A DNA stretch of 64,000 bases from Dasypus novemcinctus (GCF_030445035.2 NC_080683.1:22347528-22411527), one strand, 5' to 3'; shown: positions 36,481-48,869, counted from the first letter of the stretch. Numbers and translations: made by a program. Notes: a model not told the origin generated them from the letters alone.

Positions 36481-37856
36481 GTTTTTATTATTTCCCCCTA
36501 CAATATCATATTTTGCTGACCTCACAAGATCTTTCAAAAAAATGCATGTTGTTTGATTCAGTTGCTAATTTCAGACCTATTTTTCCTCTAGGTGTCATAG
36601 GAAAAAACAACAACAGTTATTTAATCAGAGATGCAAGTATTCAAAACCCAGTTGTATCAGAGACTCCTTGGCTAACCTTAGGAAAATGACCTAACATCTG
36701 GGTCTCTGTCTCCTCACTAGCTAACTTAGAGGCGTACATACACATGGCTGGCATTTTTATACATCGGATGTGTTTGCATCAGATAACCTACAATTCCCTA
36801 AGGAAGCCACTTGCTCCCCTCTTCATTCTCTCTCCCCACCTCTGCTCTCCCCAAGTCTGCTCACCCAACCCAAAGTTTCATCTTTGTTACATCAATGAAA
36901 GGAATAACACTTTTGGTGAAAGTACATTCAAAGAAAATTTTTTTTTCCATTTTCTATGATTTTTTAAATTCCTTTAAACTACATTTATACACAGTTTAAA
37001 TGTTGGTTGCATTTTTTTTTTCCTTACTACTTACTAATGTGAAAGGACTGTACACTTTCTTGCAGGTATGTTAAGACCAGGATGACATGGTTCTCCTAGC
37101 GTGTTTATAGGAGGAGCACAGAGGATGGTTCCATAATCTTGTGACAGAAAAACAGAATATTTAAAATAAAAATATGAAGAATACCTTATAAGCAATATCT
37201 ATAACCTTTGTCATAAACTAATACTTCATTAAACGATTTAGTATTGTTCTCTAATACATTACTGTATTTATTTGATCTCACCAATAAGGCCATAATCTCC
37301 TCTTGAGATCACACTGTATTTTGCTATCTTATGTTTCCTTCAAAATCTAACACACAGGTGGGCTTCCTCCCTGGAAAATCGCAGCGTATTTTCAAGACTC
37401 CTAACTCCTTATCTAGGACTTCCACCCACACCATTCTTTAGAAGACAATTTCTACAGTGAACATTGACTACATGGATTTGGAGTCATGCCTTTTTCTCTT
37501 CTTCTTGTCTTTTCATGGAAGCTAATACAGGACATAAAGTCCAGAAAAGTCAATAACCACAATTCTAATTGTTATGCAGTTTCTAATAACTGTGCATTCT
37601 AAACATTGATAGTAAATTAAAGTTCTTAACTTCATGAAAGGCCAGACTCATGCTGTGGCTCAGAGGGGCTCGTGTCAATAAAATAATTTATCTTTTCCAG
37701 TAGGTTAAGAGTTGCAATTGGATATACAATGGCATGTTGAAAATCTTTGGCCTTGATAGGGGCACTGATCAACAATAAAACTGAGTAATCTATCAGCTTC
37801 TCTCCTGTCTCCACCCCTCCTCCACGGCTCCTCCGCTGGTCTGCTCTAATACTTAC

Positions 37857-38060
37857 CCTGCCTCCAGGGCCCAGATGTCGGTGCTGCGGGGCCGGGGCTC
37901 AGAGACCCTCTGCTGGAGGCAAGCCCTTCTGCGGTGATTGTAAACCCCCATCCCGCCACGTGAGGGCGACGTCACCGGGCTTTATGCCTTCAGCGCGGTC
38001 ATTTCGCTGCGCGGGTTTTCCTCGTCACTTCACTACCTCCCTCTATGACCGCACGGAGAA
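37857..38060 (-). promoter_or_regulatory. CRISP2: CpG-rich promoter and probable noncoding exon 1 of CRISP2
   Basis: In AT-rich surroundings this stretch is rich in GC and CpG. On the minus strand it reads towards a consensus splice donor, GGCAGG|GTAAGT, ending a putative exon at 37857. Between 37957 and 37974 are an E-box CACGTG and, on the minus strand, TGACGTCG, seven of eight bases of the CRE palindrome. It lies about 5 kb upstream of the CRISP2 start-codon exon on the same strand. CRE/CREM-type control is common for post-meiotic germ-cell genes, which fits a testis gene. The start site and any further noncoding exons are inferred. Confidence 0.6.
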
Positions 38061-40100
38061 AATCCCACACCTTTTCCCTTGTGAAAAGCGGAGTTAAGCT
38101 TTTCTGTCATTACTTCTACTTGGTGAGAAAGTTAAACGTCTGCGTGGGCACCTGGGCTTTTTTTTTTTTTTTTTCCAGAAGGAAGGCTCGGAATGCTTGT
38201 CAGCTGACAAGATTTGCCTGAATTGGTGCCGTCCAGAATTTAAAGAGCAGATTGGCTAATTTCACAAATGTTTACGTTTGCAGTGCAGCCGCCATTGAGG
38301 TGCCGATGGTACCCTCAAGGTCACTTGAGGAGGCAGTTCTCAGGCTCGCACATAAACAGTTTGTATTCCTGTCCTTCTCAGTAACTCTTTCGTGGTCAGG
38401 AAATTCAAGAAGAGTAACAGGAGCGACCGTTTTAGGAAATGCCCGGAATTCCTGACCCAAGACTGCGGGCTTCACGTCCAGCAGGTAGAGCAGGCCCTGA
38501 CTGAAGATGTGTCGCCTTTATTCATGGAAGACGGATGAATACTAGATGCATTTTCTTCTATGCTTAGTTGTTTCCAAGATAAATAGGAAGGAATTAATTC
38601 ATTACTCGGAGAAAGTGTTGGGTCAAAGGTCTTCAAACCAAAGATTAACACCCACATCACGCTAGCTGTGTGAACCCTATGCAAAAAAATGCTCATCCAA
38701 ACTCTTGAGATTCACTTATCCCAACCGCCGTATTTCATAATGCTGAGAGCCATTTTTCTCTTTGTAGTGTCAAAAAGTAATTTCAAGTGCTCAATACACA
38801 AAAAAAGCTTGGAATCTAGAAGTCACCCTAGATGACTTTACTCACAGCTGCACGCAAACATAGGTCTTTCCTAACAATTTGGCTGTCTAAGTGTTTGTGG
38901 AACCCTTCCCGGATCTCTCACTGCTATATTCCTGTTTTCACCATCTCTTGCCTAAACTACTAATTTAACTTTTCAAGTACTTATATTCACAAAATCTCTG
39001 CTCACCTTTTGATAAATAGAACGCTTAGTACATTAGTTCTCTTTCTAATGCAAAATAATTCATTGATAACCTTACAGTAGTCAATTACTTAGTATGAATA
39101 TCTTATTTTCTTTCTTGGAGACAGCATACTTGTAAATAGTTCTCACATAAATGTCAAAATGAGAGCAACTTGAATATTTTAGTGATAGATACTGTCAGGG
39201 AACATGCTTTTGAAAAAAATGACTATCTTGGTTATTGCTTTATCTCCAAAGCCTAGCACAATACCAACTCTACAGGTTGTAATTTGTAAAAATTGAATGA
39301 ATAAATATTAACATGGCCTAGATTCTTAGGGAATACAAAGAAAAGGACACACCCTGTCTTTCCTCTGAAAGTTATCATATGATTGTGTGATAGACACACA
39401 ATTATGAATAAGTAAATAACATTATACCAGGTAGTGAATGTTAATATCTGCATTATGATGGAATTCTGTGAGTTGATATGGTCTGGGTAAAAACTACCTG
39501 GTGGGGTTACATTTGCAATGGCTTTAAATAATGTGTGTGACTTGACTAGAAAGAAAAAAAATTTGGTGTCTTAGAATGGAAGATCAGAAACAGAAAAATA
39601 AATATATCACAAAAATATATTGAAGATACATTGATAAGCTGTTGAAAATTTTGGGGAAGTTTGTGCAGAATCTAAGGAGATTTGTCCCCTCCCCCCCACC
39701 CCCAATATAATATGGGAAAGTGTTTCCACTGATATTTTGGAGGGTTGGGAAATTATATGATCAAAATATTCTTTCATAAAAGCTACTTGATAGCACTGTG
39801 CAGGGTGATGTGTGAGCTGAGAAATTGATGGTATGGAAAATGAGTGTGGTGGGAATTTCCCAGATTAACTTTACAGCAGTAGATATAGGACAAAATGGTA
39901 GGATGTGAAGAGAAAACTTTTTGTTTTGATTAATGATTTTATATAAAGGGCAAATCCTGAGTAGAAGAAAGCTTGTAGGTTTTGAGCCTACGTGTGTTAT
40001 TGAACATACTGAGAGGAACACTGTGGGTAGTTTTGAACACCCATGTAAAACCAGATGTTACCAGTGAGCTGAAGTGAAGGGAGCAGTGATGAAATCGCTT
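38061..40100. other. Gene-free stretch upstream of the CRISP2 promoter
   Basis: I searched for later CRISP exons of the relic copy (NKHNELR, GHYTQ, ICR cysteines) and saw none. A T16-17 run lies at about 38157-38175 and a C-rich run near 39690. The short open frames lack family features. Confidence 0.5.
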
Positions 40101-40290
40101 GGGGATTGAGAGGGTTGGGTTCTAATCTGTACTTTGACTAATGAACTGTGTGACACAGGAGAAATAAAACTCTTGCTCCTATAGAATTTAGTGGCCTTGA
40201 ATTTGAAATAAAAGATTTATCCCAGATGATCACCAATGTTCCTTTAACTTCAAAAAATGCAAACATCTTTTCTGGGATTCACAAAACTTC
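40100..40290 (+). mobile_element. Possible MIR fragment
   Basis: GGGTTCTAATCTGTACTTTGACTAATGAACTGTGTGACACAGG resembles the sense MIR core. It adjoins the left edge of the duplicated CRISP copy. Confidence 0.4.
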
Positions 40291-40829
40291 AAACTGTCAT
40301 AGGCAACATAATGACTATATTTCTGAATGCCATCTGAGGTTTGAACCCAGGGTCAGAGTTCTCTGCTCTGAGGTGTCCTGACTAATCTGGTAGGCTCAGG
40401 TGTGAAAACACAAACAACAACCAAAATTCCTCACATTTAGAGGCTTTCTGATTAGTGACAAACACCTTATGTGGCCACTACACACCCCATTGTTGAAGAG
40501 GATGATCGATCCTATTCCTAAGATTATTAAAACAAAATAGCATATTAGAAATAATTTAAAAATTTTGGCTCCCACAAATGAATTTTATAACAATGAAAGA
40601 AAAAGCACTATAATCTTGAGAAATTTATTCAAATTTTAAAACGGTATTTTTATTTCACACAATAACTATGAAAATGTAATGTGGTAATGTATATGAAGCA
40701 ATTGTGGAAACTTTAAGAATTCTTTATAATAGGTGGCTATTGTTAATTTTATATAGGGATCACCATGAAATTGATTAAATAAAAGGAAATCAAGAAAAGA
40801 TCTTGAGGCAGGAGGAGTGCCACAGTTTT

Positions 40830-41135
40830 GCCCAATAGAAATACAATGAAAGTATCATATAAAATTTTAACTTTAACTGGCCACATTAAAAAGAGGAAAG
40901 AAACACTTAAAAATAATCTTAATATTATATTTTGTTTAACCAATATATGTAAAATATTATCACTTCATCATACTATCAATATAAGTATTATTAATGAGAT
41001 ATTTTACTTCTTTTTTCGTGCGAAGTCTTTAAAATCAGGTGTGTATTTTATATTTACAGCACATCTCAATTCAGACCAACCACGTTTTACATGTTTACTA
41101 GCCTCATGTGAGTAGTGGCTACAGTATTGGTGGCT
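40830..41135. mobile_element. Old DNA-transposon-like repeat, uninterrupted copy
   Basis: AATAGAAATACAATGAAAG..GGCCACATTAAAAAG..TTTACAGCACATCTCAATTC..GAGTAGTGGCTACAGTATTGG. It is the paralogue of the split element at 31.9-32.6 kb and so predates the duplication. Confidence 0.6.
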
Positions 41136-41291
41136 ACACCTTTAGAGTTCAATTTAGATTATCTTGTTAAGTACTTTGAGCAACAGTGAGTACTTTCTGA
41201 GGCTCTTTCACTCTCATAGATAGATCTAGTAGCCTGCCATCATTCAAAATTGTCTAGAATGTTCTGAAAAGATTTCCAGTCTTGGCCATAC

Positions 41292-41362
41292 CTGTCCATG
41301 AGCATGGAAGGATGAAAACATCACAGCAGCCAGGAACAACACCACTGGAAGTTATGTCATTG
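41292..41362 (-). pseudogene. Relic CRISP-family signal-peptide exon with nonsense codon 3
   Basis: On the minus strand the layout of the CRISP2 first coding exon is repeated: an AG acceptor, CA, ATG, exactly 23 codons and a GT donor (GTATGG). The third codon is TAA where the family has a Leu codon, so translation would stop after two residues. The remainder (LPVVLFLAAVMFSSFHAHGQ) is still signal-peptide-like. Flanks match CRISP2 introns on both sides (31.5-33.1 kb against 40.3-41.6 kb). No later CRISP exon was found between it and the CRISP2 promoter. It is best read as a truncated paralogue; in other mammals CRISP3 and CRISP1 lie on this side of CRISP2. Confidence 0.75.
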
Positions 41363-41625
41363 CTGAGAAAACAAAACAAAAGGGGCAAATTCTGCATTGA
41401 GATGTTTAGTATATGAACTTCTGAGTAGCTGTAAAAAGCCATGTTATGATCTCAGGTATCCCCAACAAACAGTGATGCCCAAGTTCACTTGTAATGTAAC
41501 AAGAAAAGAATTGTCACATGGTGTCAGGCCCTAGAATCGTGCCTGCAAGGGGGCAATAAACAACAAATGGAAGAACTTCATGAAATCCCTTGAAGTATAC
41601 CTATCAATGCCAGGAGCATGCTACT

Positions 41626-43050
41626 TCTTCCTCCCTCATTCCATAGTCTTGTCAGTATATCTATGACCTTCAGGTCCCAGTAACAGCTTCTTCACATTGC
41701 CCATTCAGAAATAGTAATGGCTTCCAACTCTTAGAGTTACTGGGGTGCTACATTAGCCCTTTTTGGTTTCCTTATATTCTACCTACACTTTTATAAATAT
41801 CCCCTTATTGACATCTCTTCAAATTACCATTTAACACATGCCATTTCTTTGCCCTCAGAACTCTAGTTGATACACTTGTCACTCCTAGAACCCTAGATAA
41901 ATCTGCTAAGAAGAAAATTCTTTTCTTTCACACTTTTCACCCACCCTCCTCTTATAACTTGGTACCAATTCTGCCCAGGCAGCCGTTGTCCTCCCTTGTT
42001 TCTTCCTCAAACCTTTCCCTTTACTGCCATGACTCAAATTCAAAATTGGCCACACTTTTGTTCCCACAACCTGCCTGAATGCAGGTCTGAAATCAGAAAG
42101 TTGTATTTTGATTTCTCACTTTTAAGGGGTTCCCAATCCCGTTTGTATTTATACCCTTAAAATGTTTATATCCTTTGCCTCAGGAATTAAACATCTTAGA
42201 ATTCTGAGAAAATAATAAAATACATTGAAAAAGTTTTTGGCAGGCATAGGTCTTTCTTCAAATTATTATTTATAAAAATTAAAATATTTTAACTTAATTA
42301 CCTTCCCATCAATATGGAGATTAAGTATCTAAATAATTATAATATGCCCTTTTGCTAGAGTATATTAAGCATGAAAAATCATAGTTATAGCTGTTTTGCA
42401 ACAAGGAAAATACTTTGCTTCAAAGTTAAGTTAGTAAAACAGAACACCAAAGAGCACATGGTTGATCCTTAGCATTTTTAGATTAAATTTTTGAAAACTA
42501 GGTTATTTTGAGTATATTCCTAGACACATGACATGTTATAATTTGAAATCTTCAGGAGGGCACTGTTTCACGATCAGGCAGGTATGTGAGAACAAGGCAT
42601 TTGTTCCAGCTACCATGCAGCATCCATCTCTCAGTGCAGCTTTGCTTTTCTCATGAGTATATGACAACAACTCTATGATGTAGGTATCTGAGCCGATATT
42701 GAAATAAACAGAAAACTATATTACATCATGGTATTGATGACCTTAGGGAACTATGGCATTCTTGAAATATGTATGTCCCTAATCTTCTGGAGGATAGTTA
42801 GCAGAAACAGAAGCTCTCACCCTTCTCCCAGAAAATTAATGATCAGACAAAAAGCCAGGCAAAGAACCAAAGAAACTAAACAGAAATGTAAAATATGTGA
42901 GTATCTTCATGTTAAGACCATATTTTCTATATTGATTCTATACTACTGTATAGTAATTTATATAGGGGAAAGCTTTTATTAAAAAGAGATTAACTCTTGG
43001 TAAAGTGCTTTTGATCTTGCAAAACTTAATATTTTAGTTACTTTTTGGCA
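41626..43050. repeat. Mixed decayed interspersed repeats
   Basis: 41.63-41.88 kb has LTR-like wording (CAGTAACAGCTTCTTC, AGTAATGGCTTCCAACTC, ACTCTAGTTGATACAC). 42.15-42.40 kb resembles an old L1 3' piece (TTAAAATGTTTATATCCTTTGCCTCAGGAATTAAACA). The rest is unassigned and no gene is visible. Confidence 0.4.
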
Positions 43051-43054
43051 ACCA

Positions 43055-43210
43055 TATGGAGATAATAGTTTAAGCATTATTATCTCCACGTAAAAGAAGA
43101 AACTGAGCCACAGTAGTATTAGGCAACCTCCAATAGTCTCATTGCTAGTTAGTGCATAAGTGGATAGAATTCTAGTTTTTTGTTACCTCGATACACATTT
43201 CTCTCTAGAT
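43055..43210 (-). mobile_element. MIR SINE fragment, antisense
   Basis: TTATTATCTCCACGTAAAAGAAGAAACTGAGCCACAG and CTCATTGCTAGTTAGTGCATAAGTGG follow the reversed MIR core. Confidence 0.65.
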
Positions 43211-45399
43211 GGCATTACACACTTTTGGGGTAGGGGTTTCCAGATAAAAATACTAGCACTTAATTAACTTTGTGCTTTGACAATTGAAAAAAAATCATTT
43301 AAATTCTTTTAACAGCTGGTAAACCACTGATAGATTACTGAACAGATATTTGTGAAAATTAGAAAAATTTAAGCACATCATTTGCAATAAAGTCAATAAT
43401 TTTATTTTACTTTCAAATACAAAACAGGAATTCTAAGTTTTGGAGAGTTCAAATAATAATTCCTTAAAATATCTAACTTGAGTTAAAGACATACTCATGA
43501 TGATCCTTATTTATAAATTTCTATTGAAATAATGAGGAATTGGTTGAACTTGGTTGGTTGAAAGGCATTTCATGAAATATTTAATAACTAGAGTGGGAAG
43601 GGAGGAAATTGGAATAGGAATCACAAATTGATAACTTCAAATAAGAGTTCTAAAAGGAATAAAATTTATACTGGTGTTTCTACAATGTTTTGGAAGTTTA
43701 AGTACTTCTTCACCTTTCTTGTGACTCACTCGTCACAATATGAACATTTTAATTTTATTTATAGGGTATATTTTTGATGAATTGGAGGAAGATATTAGAA
43801 AATAAATTGAAAATTTCAAAGAAGGAAAAAGAAAAGGATGAAAAGAATAATGAATTTATTTCTGCAAAAAGCAGACACACAAATTTTGTCATGAAGGCCA
43901 TTTTTGTGTGTGTCAGAAATACCAGACACCATATTGAGAAAGCCTAAACTTTGTTACCTGGCTGTATAATAAAGGAAAAAGAGCACTGTAGGGGTTAATA
44001 CTTTCTTTTTAAAAATTTTATTGTTTTATTGTTGTTTCATTTAGCTCATCTCTAACTAATTATATGAAATTGCAAATCTTCGTTTGTCAAGTCAGAATAT
44101 GGTGACCAACCTGCCTTTTAGGATTCTGGTGAGGTTTGAGGAGACAACGAATGTGAAAGCAATTTGGATCCATTTATATTACCAAATTCATGTAAGTTCT
44201 AGAAATACTATTGCTATTTTTATTATCATTAGGGATGTTTGCTTCTGCAGCCCTTTGGTGTGTTGCCAGTAAAAATCCCTCAGCAGTCAGACCCCTCTAG
44301 CATTGACCCTGATGAAAACAGCAGCCTGGCCCAAGGTCAAATCCCTTATGCCAGGCGTCTGTGTCCAATGACTGACACATGTGGGGGTATAAAGGTCTGG
44401 CTACTTTGCTGCTGGGAACAAGTCTGATACATCATTTCAGCTTCAGAACTACTCAAAGCGTTGGTGGAAGCATCCACTGAGACTGCATTCCAATGAGATT
44501 TTTACCTCTGCTTAACCTTGCTCCCTTTCCATCCCTTCCTTGGGAATTGATCCCAAGTCCGCCCCTTCATAAACCTTCCATTTCTCAGATTCTTTTACTT
44601 GGGTGACCCGATCTGTGATATCATTCATTGCACAAGCTCTTATCTATTATTCTAATTAGTACCATTTCCTTATTTCATACCTTCATTATCTTTTGATCAT
44701 TTCCCCTTTTGTATCTTTCATCATGTTCCTCCTCCAACCTGGACTGTGACCATATCCTTCAAGCACAATTCTAAGTACCAAGCCCCAAAGAACCTCATAG
44801 GCTAATTCAAAGAACATTCTTGGATATAAGCATTTAAATCTACAATGTAAACTTTTGATTACATTCAGTTTACCAAATTGTTGTGAAGGACATTTTTTCC
44901 CTCGCAATTCCTTCATGTGCTCTTTCTGATAAATAAATTGTGACTTTAGAAATGGCAGATGACCATCTTCACATCCCTTATATATCTTTACTTGGGTGGT
45001 GATGGTTCAATCTGTACTTGCTCAATGGTGGAGCTGCAGAGACTTTTAAGTCTCCAGGAGACTCCTCTGCTAGCCTCTTCCTCCTGGGCATATACATCAT
45101 TCTGGCAGTGCTCCCAACTGGGCACCCCAGAGAAGTTGAGTGCAAAAGAGAAAAGCATATTCTTAGCACTGCAGGACTGGGGGTGGGGCTGGTGTCTTGG
45201 TCAATGCCTCAAGAAAAGAAAAAAATATACTTTTGTAAATCTTGTAAGGGAAAAGGTAGAATTTCTATTATTTTCAAATGGTTCAGTCATCTATCTAGAG
45301 CATACACCGTAATCAAGTTTTCTAGATATAATGTCAACCTTCAAAGATACTTTTGCTGTATACCAGCAACATTCACCTAGAAAATAAGATTTTAAGAAG
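43211..45399. other. Gene-free stretch with possible old repeats
   Basis: 44.25-44.6 kb carries LTR-like wording (CCTGGCCCAAGGTCAAATCCC, GGGGGTATAAAGGTCTGGCTAC) but I cannot name it. The 117- and 120-codon overlapping frames at 44959-45380 resemble no family and have no splice context. Confidence 0.4.
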
Positions 45400-45790
45400 G
45401 CTACTCATAATAATAACAACAACTATAAAGTATCAAGAATAAAACAATAATACAATAGTTCTTGGGGCGAAAACTTTAAAACTCTAGTATAGGATAGAAG
45501 GAAATCTGAATAAATTGAGAGATTTTCCATGCTCTTAAATGGCATGTATTAAAATAATGTAGATATTAATCCTAATTAAATTAATCTGTACATTTTTATA
45601 ATTCCAATAAAATTTTAATTTGTCCATGAATTACTAAGTGAATTTTTGAAAAGAAGACCTAACTGGAATATCTTTCCATATTCATTATTAAGATAGATTG
45701 GAAACCCATGCTGGCAAAAGTTTGGAAATATTTTAAGAAGAGACAAATAGACCTATTGAACACCTGACAGATCAAATGAGTGACAAAAAA
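45400..45790 (+). mobile_element. Ancient L1 ORF2 fragment
   Basis: AGGAAATCTGAATAAATTGAGAGATTTTCC..CATGC, AATTCCAATAAAATTTTAATT and AAAACCCATGCTGGC-like phrases follow the L1 ORF2 order in sense direction. It is decayed, with no open frame. Confidence 0.6.
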
Positions 45791-45955
45791 GATGAGTGGA
45801 GAGCTAACAAATTATCTAACATATGGTTTGGGGGAAACTGGCTCACTATATGGAAAAAATAAAATACCTTTTTAAAGAATTATCTTTAATTCCAATTGTA
45901 ATAGATAAAGTGATTGGCATGCAACTTTCCAGGTCCATTCCCTTTTGCCCTAAGT

Positions 45956-46168
45956 CAGGGGTTCTTAACCTTTTTTGTTCCACCGACCCCTTTGCCAGTC
46001 AGGTGAAAACCATGGACCCCTTCTCAGAATGTAGTGGCAGATAGTTTTATGACCCTCACCTCAGAGGTCAGAGAAAATAAAGGTAATAAGCTGATTTTTT
46101 TTTCAATTCAAGCTCACGGAACCCCTGAAATCTTTGGGCCTGTGGACCCCTGGTTAAGAACCCCCCTG
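45956..46168 (+). mobile_element. hAT-type nonautonomous DNA transposon with inverted ends and 8-bp target duplication
   Basis: The left end CAGGGGTTCTTAACC is repeated inverted at the right as GGTTAAGAACCCCCCTG. The 213-bp element is flanked by CCCTAAGT (45948-45955) and TCCTAAAT (46169-46176), an 8-bp duplication with two changes. Length, TIR and duplication size all fit a Charlie-like MITE. Confidence 0.88.
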
Positions 46169-46249
46169 TCCTAAATGAACCACAGGTAATAATTCTGGGG
46201 CTCCTGGTTTTGTGCTAACCAATGTGTCAGTCTTTATGGGCCTCATTTA

Positions 46250-46420
46250 AAACTCACAATAACATAGGAGCCCAATGATATTACTAAATACCCTAGTTTT
46301 ATAAATGAACAATCCCACAATCAGAGATACAATAACAAAATGCTATACATCTTGCAAGCTGTAGAACTGGGTGATCAACCTAGGCAGTTTTGCTTCAAAG
46401 TCCTTGCTCCTAACCAGCAC
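46250..46420 (-). mobile_element. MIR SINE fragment, antisense
   Basis: AGTTTTATAAATGAACAATC..CTTGCAAGCTGTAGAACTGGG..TTTTGCTTCAAAGTCCTTGCTCC follows the reversed MIR order. Moderately decayed. Confidence 0.5.
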
Positions 46421-47010
46421 AGTTCATGCCTCATCTGTGACCATTTTAGAGTATTACACAGACCAGAAAAGATGACATTAAGAGCATTAACAAATATGTG
46501 TAATGCATGCATTATGGGTGTAGACATATTTATATACTAGTCACAGCACAAAAAACGTTCAAATGCCGTACTTTCTAGGTTCAAATGTAATATTTCATCT
46601 TCATGCTGATCACTTTCTTTCATCTAACCACTTCTCTGTGGGACAGAAAGCAGCCTATGCCACTATACAAAATTCCCTAAGTTGCTAGACTTCATCCTAT
46701 AGGTACTCCATATACATATTTAAAGGAGAATCACTACCTTGCAGTTTCAGGAGAACATTTAAAAATTTTCCCTATTTTCAATTGCCTCCACTTTCCTTGA
46801 ATTTAATAAAGAGTGTCACTGAAACTCTTAGCAGTATCTGATTTAGAAATATTTGGGGCATATTCTAATGAATCCCTGAACCTTACAAAGCAGAGCTCAA
46901 TTCAGGGATCCCAGCTTACATTATAAGGCGTCGTCACAGAGTAGCTCCAAGGCTTGAAACCTGACATCAGTTGGACATCTTTGCTCTTCCTTCAGGAGTT
47001 TGGTTATCTG

Positions 47011-47082
47011 TATATAAGGCAGACCTTGCAGATTTGGGTTTTAATTCGCAGAAGAGGAACACAGATCATCTTTGGCAATAGG
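47011..47082 (+). promoter_or_regulatory. Candidate TATA promoter and first exon of an unknown plus-strand transcript
   Basis: GTTATCTGTATATAAGGCAG contains a GATA-type site and a good TATA box (47011-47019). About 65 bp on is a consensus donor AATAGG|GTAAGT with exon end at 47082. TATA-to-start spacing would place the start near 47040. It is opposite in direction to CRISP2. No downstream exon is proven. Confidence 0.25.
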
Positions 47083-47804
47083 GTAAGTACCCCTAAAGCT
47101 TTCTGGATGGCATTTTTTTAGGGGGGAAAGGGGAACAATAGTAAATGACTTTTTGGAAGTAAAATCACCTTTTTTTGAGGTAAATTATTCCTTACACGCT
47201 GCCAAGTATGTATTCCTGTGATCTGTTAATATCTAATTCTACAGAATCACTCCTTAATTGCCTAATAACATAAAAATCTACATAGAAATTCCCTCCTTAA
47301 ATAAAATATCACCCAGATATTATATTTGAAGGGCTTATATAAATGGGGCTGGGTAGATTGATTCTGATTGAAAAAGTAATAGTCTACTTTTTTTCCTTAT
47401 AGATGTGAAAGGATTTCATGAGGGTATCATTATATCTTATGTAGTTAATATTTAATAAAATGGTTTTTTTTAAGACCCCAATGTATGGGCTATAATTTAG
47501 TTCTGACCAATTTAAAAGTATTAGTGATAGCTTCTTATCCTTATTTTAATAGCACATTTATTAATGCATAAGTTTATGTGTTAGTATTAGTAAAAATCAT
47601 TAAATTGGAAATATACACACAAGTATAACCTAAGTTTTTCATTTTTCTATTAAGGGTAGTTCTAGTATGATTGTTTTAAAAAGTCACAAAATGGGAATTA
47701 ATTATATTATTTATTTTAAAAATGAAAGGTAAAAACTCATTTAAACATAAAATTGGATAATGGTGCTTTTGGAATAATAGTGCTGCGTGTTACCTTCTTT
47801 TTTT

Positions 47805-48032
47805 GTATCTTTTAAAAATTGTTTTTAATCTACTTAAAAAATCTTTTTAAAGATATTAAAATTACATAAATACTACATAAAAATTATAGGGGATTCCCAT
47901 ATGCCCCACTCCCTACACCTCCTACACCGCATTAACAACACCCTTCATTAGTGTGGTATATTTGTTAAAATTGATGAATACATATTGGAGCATTGCCACT
48001 AAATGTGGATCATAGTTTACATTATAGTTTAA
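47805..48032 (-). mobile_element. Truncated young-type L1 tail, antisense, inside the duplicated CRISP copy
   Basis: GGGGATTCCCATATGCCCCAC, TTAGTGTGGTATATTTGTTA and ATAGTTTACATTATAGTTTAA match the other tails. It interrupts sequence that is continuous at about 35.68-35.72 kb in the other copy, so it came after the duplication. Confidence 0.8.
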
Positions 48033-48869
48033 CCTCCTTAAATTAACTTAAAAGAGTAAATTCAATTTAAGGTTATTAGTTCAATAACAAGTTTTCAAGA
48101 GAGCTTCAAAAATCAAAGATAAATTTATTAAATATATCAGTTTACCATTGATAAGATTAAAAAATATGGCCATAATAAATTGTTCACCTTAAAATAGAGG
48201 AGTTATCACCATCATTTCTCAGATCAGAATGAAGTATGTGCTTTATCTGTAGGAAGAAGGCATATAGAGGGAGAAAAGGTTAGAGCAGGATATATACTGC
48301 ATCTATTTCCTGTTTGACAAATTCTGTTTGTGCAAGCAGGCTGTTTCAACAGGCTCTGAAACAGGATTTGTTATACCAATAGTGTCAAATTTCATTTCTG
48401 TTTTTCTAACCCCAATTTTGACATCATTTGGTGTTACCCAAATGACTTTAAAAATAAATTGCTATATCAAACGTAACTATTGTAGATTTTTTATTTAGAG
48501 GTCATACAATGTAGCAATTTTCCACATTTATACTGGTCAATACTAAGGCAATTCTTAAATGCACCAAATTTTTCTCAGCACAGCATTAAACTTTTCAGGA
48601 TTACATCTGTTAAGAGTAAAATTAAGCATATCACTCTTGTGAACTCTAGAGACCACAATGTTTTCTTACAGAGATTTAAGCTATTTATCTGTAATCTGTT
48701 GGACTCTATTGTTCTGGGGAATAATTTGGCCACAATGACTTTTAGAACACAATGGCAAAGACGTTGTAACACATTGGCATTTCTAAGTTCTTCTGATATT
48801 AACTTTTTTATTTTCTTGTTTTATGAAATACAACATACCTTGAGATACATGCTAAATTACCCCCATTTA

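Larger units (their letters stand above)
40285..48470 (-). repeat. Second copy of an old direct duplication of the CRISP 5' region
   Basis: Blocks from 31467-33110 and about 35350-36085 reappear in the same order and orientation at 40294-41625 and about 47560-48470. Examples are ATGACT..ATTTCTG..TGCCA..TGAG, the signal-peptide exon, and CTGAAACAGGATTT..TACCAATAG. Identity is clearly imperfect, so the duplication is old. Between the blocks this copy has its own insertions (41.6-47.5 kb) and an L1 tail at about 47.81-48.03 kb. Confidence 0.75.

Noticed and set aside
38061-41290. Remaining exons of the second CRISP gene
   Set aside because: I searched both strands for the CAP and ICR motifs and found none.
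44959-45380. Two overlapping frames of about 120 codons as a gene
   Set aside because: No domain, no splice context, and two overlapping frames are equally open, as expected by chance.
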